From positions 1 to 27,166 of IMG/VR virus record IMGVR_UViG_3300047483_000831: 27,166 bases of DNA; one strand, written 5' to 3'. A model generated the notes under the pieces. It ran no database searches, was not told where the DNA came from, and saw only the letters and a list, made by a program, of their open reading frames with translations. Source of the DNA: a virus. Every line of letters begins with the position of its first letter. Within the stretch, counting starts at the first letter, position 1. This document shows, piece by piece, positions 6,416 through 13,919 of the stretch. The position numbers were made by a program, and so were the translations under genes.

Positions 6416-6569
6416 GTCATGTCCAGAATGCCTGCCTGATGGAGTCAGTGCCCGGGATGTTCGTCGCTGGCAGATCGAGCGGAGAGCAGAAAGCCGTTAT
6501 GAAAGCCGAGTGAGAATCCACGAAGCCATTCAGAGCCGACCCCGGGGTCAGTTTATGAATCGTCGCTGA
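6324..6569 (+). pseudogene. Lipoprotein gene, 3' part after the insertion
   Basis: The frame opens with VVGCGTTRPTGTIGVNEF, the same lipobox region as residues 16-33 of the gene at 4628, and continues for 81 residues to a TGA. The mature part has a CPEC pair and a long arginine-rich helical segment (RRWQIERRAESRYESR), ending QFMNRR. It has no start codon or signal core of its own, so it is the displaced remainder of the lipoprotein. The CxxC and basic helix are characters of the ancestral full-length protein that the current short form at 4628 lacks. Confidence 0.7.
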
Positions 6570-6647
6570 TGATAGCTCAAGATCGCACGAAAACAGCCGA
6601 CAAGAGATTTCGTTTTAAAACTAATACCCAGGCTATCCCTAGAGATA

Positions 6648-6711
6648 AAAATCGCAAAAAAACACCCATTTCTGCCCAGATATCGACTGGTCTGTTAAAT
6701 AACTGTATAAT
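6648..6711 (+). promoter_or_regulatory. Early promoter PE1 with shared upstream element and dyad
   Basis: TCGACT (6683-6688) and TATAAT (6706-6711) are 17 bases apart. The 64 bases 6648-6711 match 8056-8119 without gaps at all but about five positions, including an A7 tract, the element TTTCTGCCCAGATATCGAC and the spacer dyad. The dyad here is CTGTTAAATAACTG (6692-6705), with inner GTTA-AA-TAAC perfect. A repressor or activator site between -35 and -10 is likely. It drives the 368-aa gene. Confidence 0.72.
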
Positions 6712-6735
6712 TGATTTTATCACAGGAGTAATCAT

Positions 6736-7842
6736 ATGGCCCAACCATATCAACCTAATTTCACTGATCCCAGAGTTGTCCGACGAATTCGTCGAGCACT
6801 AGGCTGGGCGGCTTCCTGCATGGAGCCTGATCGAACTCGGCACTGGCGCAGTACTGAAATTGATCGGTGGTGCGGTCAGCAACAGAACGAGCTCGCAGCA
6901 TATATTCGTGGCAGTCTGCTAATTCCCACAGAATCACCGCATAAGAACCTGGCTACCGGTTATCGATTAAATGCCAGTGGATATCTGAGGCTGGCCGAGG
7001 CCATTGGCCAGCCTCAGACTCAACGATTGTCAATCGACTGGGCACTTACGGAATTTCATGACGAACTCCGGACAGGGCAGTTCAGTTATCGACTTCAGAG
7101 TGATCGCCACTGGCATCCACTACAAAATATGCGCCGTGCTGTTAAAGCACAAGTATTCCAGCAGACTGATTACAGATACCAATATGATATCCAATGCGCA
7201 GCTCAGACTCTGCTACTTCAATACAGCCAGCAGATCCCTGAACAGTTAGATCCCGAGCGGCTGGTGGGTCCCAGGTGGCACCGACGACCACTATGGCTTC
7301 AGGGACCCATGGATCTGTGGTTGCCTAATGTCCTAGCCTATATCGGTGACAGGAACCAAATTCGCCAGGAACTCAGTCGACGAATTGGTATCAGTATTGA
7401 TCAGGCCAAACAGATCATCACAGCTCTATTTGCCGGGGCTCACATATCCGTTCACCACCGTAGTGCTATCAGTAGAATTCTCGATGGCCGACGGGATCAA
7501 ATCCAGGCTCTGAAAACAGACCCGTTTATTGCTCCACTAAAATCTGAAATCAGAACCATCTGGGAATACATCAAACCCACCATGAGCCGCGGTACTCGAA
7601 CCAATCGGCTGGGCAGAACTCGCCTAGTCCCCATCACCAGTAGAGAGCGATGGAGATTATATTTCCAATTGGAACGACAGGTATTAGCAGCCATCAGTGA
7701 TTATCTGACCAGTACTGGCAACCAGTTCTTTACTGAACATGATGGTTGGGTATGTCGACATCCGGTCAATCAATCAGATCTAAAGACTCATGTTCGGCAG
7801 GTTACTGGTTTTCAGATACAATTGGATTTATGTATTTTGTAA
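6736..7842 (+). CDS. Putative replication protein with PolA/T7-RNAP-like palm motifs
   Basis: The product is 368 aa, the largest gene of the presumed early region, with AGGAG before the ATG. No family is certain. Three features recall single-subunit polymerases. RYQYDIQCAAQTLLLQ (147-162) resembles motif A with D151. AKQIITALFAGA (224-235), with K225 nine residues before G234, recalls the K-x7-YG fingers helix, with alanine in place of tyrosine. TEHDGWVC (333-340) resembles motif C with H335-D336. The D151-D336 distance of 185 residues is close to that in E. coli Pol I (705-882). The helix before motif C (LYFQLERQVLAAI) and the closing LKTHVRQVTGFQIQLD also fit that layout. There is no exonuclease domain. 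A 20-bp iteron array follows directly, so a rep-type initiator or replicase is a natural reading. It may instead be an RNA polymerase or an unrelated fold. Confidence 0.5.
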   Translation: MAQPYQPNFTDPRVVRRIRRALGWAASCMEPDRTRHWRSTEIDRWCGQQQNELAAYIRGSLLIPTESPHKNLATGYRLNASGYLRLAEAIGQPQTQRLSIDWALTEFHDELRTGQFSYRLQSDRHWHPLQNMRRAVKAQVFQQTDYRYQYDIQCAAQTLLLQYSQQIPEQLDPERLVGPRWHRRPLWLQGPMDLWLPNVLAYIGDRNQIRQELSRRIGISIDQAKQIITALFAGAHISVHHRSAISRILDGRRDQIQALKTDPFIAPLKSEIRTIWEYIKPTMSRGTRTNRLGRTRLVPITSRERWRLYFQLERQVLAAISDYLTSTGNQFFTEHDGWVCRHPVNQSDLKTHVRQVTGFQIQLDLCIL

Positions 7843-7850
7843 TTGATCCT

Positions 7851-7923
7851 GGCGATGATATCTCCATCAAGGCGATGATGTTTCCATCAAGGCGATGATA
7901 TCTCCATCAAGGCGATGATGTTT
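7851..7923 (+). repeat. 20-bp iteron array, candidate replication origin
   Basis: Three complete 20-bp units start at 7851, 7871 and 7891, and a fourth partial one runs 7911-7923. Units 1 and 3 contain GGCGATGATATCTCC, and units 2 and 4 share GGCGATGATGTTT, giving an ABAB order. All complete units end CCATCAA. Each has a GATG/CATC inverted pair. The array starts eight bases after the stop of the 368-aa gene and is followed by AT-rich DNA, the arrangement of many rep-gene/iteron origins. Confidence 0.7.
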
Positions 7924-8055
7924 AATTCGAGTTGAGTTATTTGATTCATGATATATTTGATATATTACCGCCCTAGACCCCCTTGCATATTACTTCTTTT
8001 TGACACACAGACATTTGACTGCTAGATGTATGCATATTACTTCTTTCTGAATCAG
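7924..8055. other. AT-rich stretch with direct repeats, candidate unwinding region
   Basis: After the iterons the DNA becomes AT-rich and holds a tandem TGATATATT pair (7949-7966) and a 20-base direct repeat, TGCATATTACTTCTTTyTGA, at 7984-8003 and 8031-8050. There is no gene in the 299 bases between 7842 and 8142. A consensus TTGACA at 8000-8005 lacks a good -10 partner. The setting fits a duplex-unwinding element beside the iterons, but this is inference. Confidence 0.45.
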
Positions 8056-8119
8056 AAAATCGCAAAAAAACACCCGTTTCTGCCCAGATATCGACAGCTC
8101 TGTTAAATAACAGTACAAT
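8056..8119 (+). promoter_or_regulatory. Early promoter PE2, duplicate of PE1, with perfect dyad
   Basis: TCGACA (8091-8096) and TACAAT (8114-8119) are 17 bases apart. The spacer contains the perfect 14-bp dyad CTGTTA-AA-TAACAG (8100-8113), which abuts the -10 box. The upstream 36 bases match those of PE1. It serves the 8142-9330 gene trio. The shared block suggests that one regulator controls both units. Confidence 0.75.
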
Positions 8120-8141
8120 AATATTATTACAGGAGAAAAAT

Positions 8142-8630
8142 ATGATCAGCGAATCATTCGACCGTTTATATCAGAAATATCAGCAACTGCCCAACCGATC
8201 AGCCAGAGATCAGTGGATCAAACAACTGATAGCAGCCGCCTACATCATGACGGTTAACACACATAATACCCGAGCCCGAAGTTGTGTACTAGCCATCGGC
8301 AATCGCCACCGCCAGAGCGAATACAAGCGCATGAGTCGGCGAAACATCCGCACTCTCTGGCAGATTGCTCTCTATCCCAGCAGTCAGGACACCATCCTAA
8401 TAGAACATTTCCTGCGACGAGTCCAGGCTGGTACCGCAGCCAGTTTGTTCCAGAAACCTGCCCAGAAACCCAGGAGAACAACCCAGAAGAGCCTGAAAAC
8501 ACCCGGGCAATACACAAGTACTCCCACAATCACTGACAGCCTAGAAGAGCAACCACCAGCCAACTGGCAGATGCCAGTACACGAGCATCAGCCAGTGGTG
8601 ATCCATCATCGTCCCCGGAGAAAAATATGA
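8142..8630 (+). CDS. Hypothetical basic early protein
   Basis: The product is 162 aa and begins after AGGAGA. The first 105 residues are helix-like and rich in arginine (RDQWIKQL, NRHRQSEYKRMSRRNIRTLWQI). The remainder is a proline-, threonine- and glutamine-rich tail ending HHRPRRKI. The high positive charge suggests nucleic-acid binding, but there is no recognisable helix-turn-helix or zinc site. It is first in the PE2 unit and overlaps the next gene by ATGA, so it is an early gene, perhaps a DNA-binding or takeover protein. The family is unknown. Confidence 0.72.
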   Translation: MISESFDRLYQKYQQLPNRSARDQWIKQLIAAAYIMTVNTHNTRARSCVLAIGNRHRQSEYKRMSRRNIRTLWQIALYPSSQDTILIEHFLRRVQAGTAASLFQKPAQKPRRTTQKSLKTPGQYTSTPTITDSLEEQPPANWQMPVHEHQPVVIHHRPRRKI

Positions 8631-8833
8631 AACAGTTAGACATGATCTATAATTCAGCCACTGGCCATCTGGAAATCATCGATGGTGACCAGAGAATTGG
8701 TTATGTGCCCACACAGCACATGAGATACCAGCTGGACCCCGGCGCCGGCACATTCGACCTGACCTTAAGAACACCAGTGTTGTGTCACTCTGCTGTCTCC
8801 AGAAACATAACCAGACAATTACTAGGAGATTAA
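8627..8833 (+). CDS. Hypothetical small early protein
   Basis: The product is 68 aa. Its ATG overlaps the previous stop (ATGA), with GGAGA just upstream. The sequence looks like a small beta-rich domain (HLEIIDGDQRIGYVPTQH, then FDLTLRTPV). It has one cysteine and no membrane segment. There is no family match I can name. The tight packing in the early unit supports a real gene. Confidence 0.65.
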   Translation: MKQLDMIYNSATGHLEIIDGDQRIGYVPTQHMRYQLDPGAGTFDLTLRTPVLCHSAVSRNITRQLLGD

Positions 8834-8835
8834 TC

Positions 8836-9330
8836 ATGCGAGTCACAGCCAATCTCAGATCCAGACCCACACCACAGACCGACCGACTGGGTCGAGCACT
8901 CACTGACATCACCGGTGAACCTGTGTATACCAGATACCTAAGTATCGGTGCTGACCGTAAATTTCAGATACAGCAGCACATGAGACTCTATCTGGAACCC
9001 CTGGCCCGAGCCATGAGAGAAATGGGCATCGATGACTTTGCCAATGGAGCCGGTATCGATCTCCAGACTAGTCGTCAGATCGATCATGAACCCAGAAGTT
9101 ATACCTGGCTGGACAGATTCGAGATGGTCTATGAACGACTGACTCAGCTGGCACATCAGGATCTCACACAGGGTATCATTGATCAGTACAACAGCATCAC
9201 CGGTGAATTCTATCGCAACATGGGGGCACCAGCCGATCAGCTTGAGCATATTCGTATACAAGTAGAGCCCTGGAATCAGGGCCGAGTGAGAAGTTACCTG
9301 AATCCCGATTTATTTGATACCAGATCCTGA
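8836..9330 (+). CDS. Hypothetical early protein
   Basis: The product is 164 aa from the ATG at 8836, chosen because AGGAG lies seven bases upstream. An in-frame ATG at 8782 would overlap the previous gene and has no ribosome site. The N-terminus is basic (MRVTANLRSRPTPQTDRLGR), followed by a helical acidic/aromatic body (YTWLDRFEMVYERLTQLAHQ) and a C-terminus ending NPDLFDTRS. I recognise no domain. It is the last gene of the PE2 unit, before the terminator at 9406-9433. Confidence 0.72.
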   Translation: MRVTANLRSRPTPQTDRLGRALTDITGEPVYTRYLSIGADRKFQIQQHMRLYLEPLARAMREMGIDDFANGAGIDLQTSRQIDHEPRSYTWLDRFEMVYERLTQLAHQDLTQGIIDQYNSITGEFYRNMGAPADQLEHIRIQVEPWNQGRVRSYLNPDLFDTRS

Positions 9331-9405
9331 TCAGGCCAGTCTAGTCCGGCTAAATACTCAGCTGACTGGTGATCCTAGTCGGCTAATTTCTTAGACATAT
9401 CCTCG

Positions 9406-9433
9406 AGCCCCGGTGACCCCGGGGCTTTTTTTT
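9406..9433 (+). terminator. Intrinsic terminator of the early region
   Basis: The perfect 8-bp stem AGCCCCGG/CCGGGGCT (9406-9413 with 9419-9426) has a five-base loop and is followed by eight T (9426-9433). It separates the early unit from the membrane-protein and fibre genes. Confidence 0.92.
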
Positions 9434-9442
9434 GCTCAAGGT

Positions 9443-9482
9443 GAAGCCCGACTCAGGAGATACCATTTTCCCGTCGGGCTTC
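9443..9482. promoter_or_regulatory. Long inverted repeat with Shine-Dalgarno-like loop
   Basis: GAAGCCCGAC (9443-9452) and GTCGGGCTTC (9473-9482) form a perfect 10-bp stem with a 20-base loop that contains AGGAGATACC, the same sequence used as ribosome site at 9609. No T run follows, so it is not a simple terminator. No open frame of note starts in it. The 278 bases 9331-9608 otherwise hold only the early terminator and a CTAGTC(C)GGCTAA direct repeat near 9345-9385. A late promoter is expected here but I cannot point to one. Confidence 0.5.
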
Positions 9483-9608
9483 TGATCACTGACACCCCGT
9501 TAGTCCCCAGCGATCGGTATATTTACCCGGCGGCCCTGGTGATTTCCGGCTCTGAGCAGCAATTCTTTCAGACTAAATAATACTGACAATTTCAAACAGG
9601 AGATACCC

Positions 9609-9755
9609 ATGAAACTTCCCGAAACAGACCGATTTTTGGCGGCCATTACTCGTACCATAGAACTACTTAATGGACTATTAAGCATAGTGATAGTGTACCT
9701 GGCAGTAAAGTTTGCCGTGGATGGAATAGAATATCTATTCCAGTTGTTTAACTAA
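9609..9755 (+). CDS. Small single-span membrane protein
   Basis: The product is 48 aa, with AGGAGA seven bases before the ATG. A charged N-terminus (KLPETDRF) leads into one hydrophobic span of about 20 residues (LLNGLLSIVIVYLAVKFAV, about 19-37) and a short aromatic end (EYLFQLFN). Size and layout allow a pinholin, antiholin or inner-membrane spanin-like role, but nothing in the sequence fixes it. It opens the fibre and terminase block, 14 bases before the next gene. Confidence 0.7.
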   Translation: MKLPETDRFLAAITRTIELLNGLLSIVIVYLAVKFAVDGIEYLFQLFN

Positions 9756-9768
9756 AGGAGACTGCTCT

Positions 9769-10113
9769 ATGGCAGCCGGAAGATATAATATCATCATTGA
9801 ACAGGGAGCCAGCTTCAGTAAAAGTCTTAGTCTCACCGATTCAGATAGCCAGCCCTGGGACCTATCAGGCTACAGCCAGGTTCGAGGACAAATTCGTCGT
9901 CACTATAATTCAGATTCAGTGGCCGCCACATTCGTTATCACTATCAATGGTGATGGCACAGCTGGAACCATCAGCTGGGGGCTGAGTCCAGCACAAACAC
10001 AGAGCCTAGAAGCAGCTGAGCATCTATATGATATAGAATTAGTAGCCGATGATGGCGAGGTTACTAGATTATTAGAAGGCACTGCGACAGTTCGCCCCAA
10101 TATTACCAGATAA
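9769..10113 (+). CDS. Fibre-associated structural protein
   Basis: The product is 114 aa after a strong AAAGGAGA site. The pattern YNIIIEQGASFSKSLSLTD, WDLSGYSQVRGQIRRH, then LYDIELVADDGEVTRLLEGT is a beta-sandwich seen often immediately upstream of phage fibre genes, where it probably forms an attachment collar or baseplate piece. No catalytic residues are apparent. It is separated from the 683-aa fibre by only nine bases, so the two are likely assembled together. Confidence 0.72.
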   Translation: MAAGRYNIIIEQGASFSKSLSLTDSDSQPWDLSGYSQVRGQIRRHYNSDSVAATFVITINGDGTAGTISWGLSPAQTQSLEAAEHLYDIELVADDGEVTRLLEGTATVRPNITR

Positions 10114-10122
10114 GGAGCCAGC

Positions 10123-12174
10123 ATGGCCTTGGAAACAATTACAGTAGTGGAATCCGGAGTCAGTGTGATCACCATCACTGATGAAACAGCTGAACGGATT
10201 GCTGTTACTACACTAGAACCAGCAGTCACCCTGCAGATAACCACAGCCGGTGAAGTTAATACTGGTCGTAATCTAGGCACAGGCCACCAGCTGTTTGCTG
10301 GTAAAACTGGACCATTTCTAGATTTCCGAACACTTGTAGCCGGCACCGGTATCAGTGCCACCACCACGGACACCCTGATCACACTGGAGATCGATGGTTC
10401 AGAGTTTACCACAGATACTGTTCCCGAAGGCACCCTAAACCTGTACTGGACCACAGATCGATTTGACACCCGATTAGCCACAAAATCCACCACTGATATT
10501 GCTGAAGGCACTAACTTATATTGGACCCTGACTAGATTTAATTCGGCATTTACTAGTAAAAGTACTACGGACTTAACTGAAGGCACTAATCTGTATTACA
10601 CACCAGCTAGATTCGACTCTAGATTAGCCACTAAGACCACCACTGATCTTGCTGAAGGTTCAAATTTATACTATACAGATGCTCGTGTCGGCAGTTATCT
10701 AGCAGCCAACAATTATGCTACCACTGGTGACATCACGACAGCCATCACTGAGCTCGTAGATTCAGCTCCTGCTGCTCTGGATACACTAAATGAACTAGCA
10801 GCAGCACTGGGTGATGATGCCAATTTCAGCACTACCATCAGCACACTAATTGGATTGAAACTCGACACCAGTGACTTCGATAGTACTGCCAACACCTGGT
10901 TAGCCACCCGAACGACCAGCAATCTTGCTGAAGGCTCTAACTTATATTGGACCACAAGTCGATTTGACACCAGACTAGCCACCAAATCCACCACTGATAT
11001 TGCTGAAGGCACTAATCTATATTATACTCAGACCAGATTTGATCAGGCATTCGGCGCAAAGACCACTACAGATTTAACTGAAGGCACAAACTTATATTAT
11101 ACTACAGCAAGAGCCGACTCAGATTTTGATACAAGACTGGCCACTAAATCCACTACAGATCTTGCTGAAGGTACTAACTTATATTATACCACAGCAAGAG
11201 CCAACTCAGCGATCGATGCCAGAGTCACAGCCAGTTACATCAACAACCTCACAGGTGTCGACTGTGATAGCCTAGGTGGCCAATTGCCCAGCTATTATCT
11301 CAACTACAATAACTTGACCAATCAGCCGGCAATACCAGCTGATGTCAGTGATCTCACCGACACCACCGGCCTATTAGCCACTGATGATCTCAGCAATAAT
11401 GATACTGATGATCTTGCTGAAGGCACCGCAAACCTGTATTACACCGATCTTCGAGTCACTGCTCTGCTAGAATCCGGATCAGTCACCGAGATCAACTGGA
11501 ATTCCGGTGCTGCCACTGTGGATTGGAACAGCAATGACGGTACACTCAATGTCAATTATGCCAATGGAGTCGCATTACAGCTAGGACAGGAAACACATTT
11601 CTATGCCAAAGCCACAGAACCCATCAGCAATGGCAGTGTAGTAATGTTTGCTGGAGCGCAGGGCGCCCATATGTTAGTTCGTAAAGCCGATGCCAGTCTG
11701 CCGGGATTCCGGCCAGAATATATAGTAGGTGTAGCCACACAGACTTTCACCACTAATGAATATGGCTATGTAACCACATTCGGCAAGGTCCGCGAGCTCA
11801 ATACCAGTGCCTATAACGAAGGCGATATACTGTATTTCAATCCCAGTGTCGCCGGCGGCTTAACCACCACTGAACCCACCGGCAGTCATGTTCAAATGGC
11901 GGCCGTGTTGCGCAGTCATGTTACACAGGGCATAATATTAGTCAGACCTACTATACGACTGGCGACCGACGGTATTCCCGAAGGCACCACAAACCTATAC
12001 TGGACCACAGATCGATTTGACACCCAATTGGCCACCAAGACCACTGACGATCTTGCTGCTGGCACTACAAATAAATATTATTCGACGACACTGGCCAATA
12101 GTGATATTGATGCTAGAGTCACCGGCTCATTCATTGAAGGATTAAACTTCAGTGCTGATGGCGGCAGTTATTAA
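10123..12174 (+). CDS. Tail fibre protein with EGTNLYYT repeats
   Basis: The product is 683 aa. About eleven copies of a unit around the core (D/N)(L/I)AEG(T/S)NLY(Y/W)T recur, followed by an RFD/ARA segment and LATK(S/T)TTD, with a period near 24-28 residues. They fall in two groups in the first half, with two or three more copies later. Between the groups lies SAPAALDTLNELAAALGDD (about residues 210-228), a module shared with the fibre at 12192. Around residues 480-615 is a compact beta domain (FYAKATEPISNGSVVMFAG, then YNEGDILYFNPSVAGGLTTT) of the kind found in many phage fibres and coat decorations. The last residues are DGGSY. This is a trimeric-fibre-like architecture and the likely side or central fibre shaft. 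Its start has AAGGAG. Confidence 0.85.
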   Translation: MALETITVVESGVSVITITDETAERIAVTTLEPAVTLQITTAGEVNTGRNLGTGHQLFAGKTGPFLDFRTLVAGTGISATTTDTLITLEIDGSEFTTDTVPEGTLNLYWTTDRFDTRLATKSTTDIAEGTNLYWTLTRFNSAFTSKSTTDLTEGTNLYYTPARFDSRLATKTTTDLAEGSNLYYTDARVGSYLAANNYATTGDITTAITELVDSAPAALDTLNELAAALGDDANFSTTISTLIGLKLDTSDFDSTANTWLATRTTSNLAEGSNLYWTTSRFDTRLATKSTTDIAEGTNLYYTQTRFDQAFGAKTTTDLTEGTNLYYTTARADSDFDTRLATKSTTDLAEGTNLYYTTARANSAIDARVTASYINNLTGVDCDSLGGQLPSYYLNYNNLTNQPAIPADVSDLTDTTGLLATDDLSNNDTDDLAEGTANLYYTDLRVTALLESGSVTEINWNSGAATVDWNSNDGTLNVNYANGVALQLGQETHFYAKATEPISNGSVVMFAGAQGAHMLVRKADASLPGFRPEYIVGVATQTFTTNEYGYVTTFGKVRELNTSAYNEGDILYFNPSVAGGLTTTEPTGSHVQMAAVLRSHVTQGIILVRPTIRLATDGIPEGTTNLYWTTDRFDTQLATKTTDDLAAGTTNKYYSTTLANSDIDARVTGSFIEGLNFSADGGSY

Positions 12175-12191
12175 CCTAGATAGGCACTACA

Positions 12192-13919
12192 ATGACAGTA
12201 AAAATTAAACCCAAGCGCAGTACAGTAGCTGGCAAAATACCCACAACCACAGATCTCGAGATCGGTGAAATAGCACTAAATTTAACCGATCGAGTATTAT
12301 ATGCCAGAGATGGTTCAGGTGCGATTGTCACCATCGGTGGATCCAGCAGTGTCGGTGAATTAGATGACCTCACAGATGTAGTCATCACCAGTCCGGCCAA
12401 CAATGAAGTCCTGGCCTGGGACACCACCACCGGTACATGGATCAATCAGACTGCCAGTGAAGCCGGTTTGGCCACCGAGAGCTATGTCAGCACCGAGATC
12501 GCCAATCTGGTAGCCAGTGCTCCCACGACATTAGACACCTTAAATGAACTTGCAGCAGCATTGAATGATGATGCCAATTTTGCCGGCACCATGACCACAG
12601 CATTAGGGTTAAAAGCTAACTCAGCTGATCTAGGTACAGCCGCCTATACTAGTGCCAGTGCCTATGCCACCAGCACACAGGGATCACATGCTGACACTGC
12701 CTATGGCTGGGGCGATCACAGTGTCGCAGGTTATATAACAGCCTCGAGTACCAGCACTTTAACCAATAAATCAGGCAATATAAGTCAGTGGACCAATGAC
12801 AGTGGTTATATCACCAGTGCTGATGGAGGCAATGCTCAAACACTGGACAGTCTAGATAGCAGTCAATTCCTAAGATCAGATACACAGGATGAATTCTCAG
12901 GCGGTCGATTTATCATTACACAGACTGGTGCCACACAAGCCGCAATCATTCAAACTGCCACATCGGCCGCTACTGCTCTACAGATCAACCACAGCGCAGC
13001 CTTGGCCAACAACAATGAATCTGGAACACTGATATTCAGCGCTGGGCCCTATAATGGCACTACCAGCCGTATGGGTGGTATCCGTATGCGATACAGTGAT
13101 ACACAAGCACACCGCATGCGATTGTTCGTCACCGAAAACAATAGTACCAATTACTATTTCCTGGATGGCTATCGCAATCAAGTGGATTTCCTGTCTAGTA
13201 CTGTACAAATACTCAACTCCACCAATATACAATTCAAGGCCGTGGCCAACCAGAATCTAGAATTCCGCGGTTATAATGGTTCAGCTCGTGTAGTGGCCCT
13301 GGCCGATGGCAACATGGACTATTACTCTACTGGTACACATGATTTCCTGGTTTCAGACACCACTGAATTCACCCTGGGCACCGATTCAGCCAATTTCTTC
13401 GGTGGCATATTCCTCACAGATGCCGGATCAGGCCTGGTACAGATTCGTGGATCCGGTAGCAATAACATGCACATCGCTGCCGGTGACACCAATGAGACAC
13501 AGTTAAAATTGGAAACCAATCGCGCAGTGATTGTCTGTGACAACAGTGAACGATTTATCTTCAAGAGTGATGGACTGAGATTGATTCGCGGTATTGGTCA
13601 TGATCTATTAACCAATGCTAATACCAGCGCAGATAGCGCAATTGCCGTTAACGAAAACTTCCAGAGCTTTACACTGGATCAGAACACTACATTCAGTTTC
13701 AGTGGTGGTTTGCCCGGTGGTAGCACATGTACCAGTATTACCATCCGTATTACTCAGGGCGCCAGCGCATATACTGTCAGCTGGCCCAGTAGTGTAAAAT
13801 GGCCCGGAGGCATCACACCAGTCGTCAGCACCGGCGCCGGTGATGTCGATATCATAACACTGGTAACCTATGATGCCGGCACTAACTGGTACGGTAGTAT
13901 AGCACAGGACTTCAGCTAA
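12192..13919 (+). CDS. Tail fibre/adhesin protein
   Basis: The product is 575 aa. The N-terminal part (TTTDLEIGEIALNLTDRVLY, about 18-37) is the widespread fibre entry domain. Next come LTDVVITSPANNEVLAWDT (about 59-77) and SAPTTLDTLNELAAALNDD, shared with two other genes in this window. A GDHSVAGYIT-type repeat region follows, then a long beta-structured shaft. The C-terminal segment (ITIRITQGASAYTVSWP ... YDAGTNWYGSIAQDF) is the cap found at the end of many marine-phage fibres. It has no chaperone-peptidase motif that I can see. The ribosome site is weak (TAGG), and translation may be coupled to the fibre upstream, 17 bases away. Confidence 0.83.
   Translation: MTVKIKPKRSTVAGKIPTTTDLEIGEIALNLTDRVLYARDGSGAIVTIGGSSSVGELDDLTDVVITSPANNEVLAWDTTTGTWINQTASEAGLATESYVSTEIANLVASAPTTLDTLNELAAALNDDANFAGTMTTALGLKANSADLGTAAYTSASAYATSTQGSHADTAYGWGDHSVAGYITASSTSTLTNKSGNISQWTNDSGYITSADGGNAQTLDSLDSSQFLRSDTQDEFSGGRFIITQTGATQAAIIQTATSAATALQINHSAALANNNESGTLIFSAGPYNGTTSRMGGIRMRYSDTQAHRMRLFVTENNSTNYYFLDGYRNQVDFLSSTVQILNSTNIQFKAVANQNLEFRGYNGSARVVALADGNMDYYSTGTHDFLVSDTTEFTLGTDSANFFGGIFLTDAGSGLVQIRGSGSNNMHIAAGDTNETQLKLETNRAVIVCDNSERFIFKSDGLRLIRGIGHDLLTNANTSADSAIAVNENFQSFTLDQNTTFSFSGGLPGGSTCTSITIRITQGASAYTVSWPSSVKWPGGITPVVSTGAGDVDIITLVTYDAGTNWYGSIAQDFS

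Noticed and set aside
6569-6802. 77-codon plus-strand frame
   Set aside because: It spans the early promoter and overlaps the start of the 368-aa gene out of frame, with no ribosome site.
7851-7923. CRISPR-like array
   Set aside because: The units are directly adjacent with no spacers and only 20 bp long, so an iteron array fits better.
8000-8028. TTGACA with TAGATG as a promoter in the origin-like region
   Set aside because: The -10 box matches consensus at only three positions. The TTGACA overlaps the end of a direct repeat, and PE2 lies 60 bases downstream.
9903-10586. 227-codon minus-strand frame opposite the fibre genes
   Set aside because: It is the mirror of repetitive threonine-rich fibre coding and reads as valine/serine repeats. 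There is no ribosome site or support from gene order.
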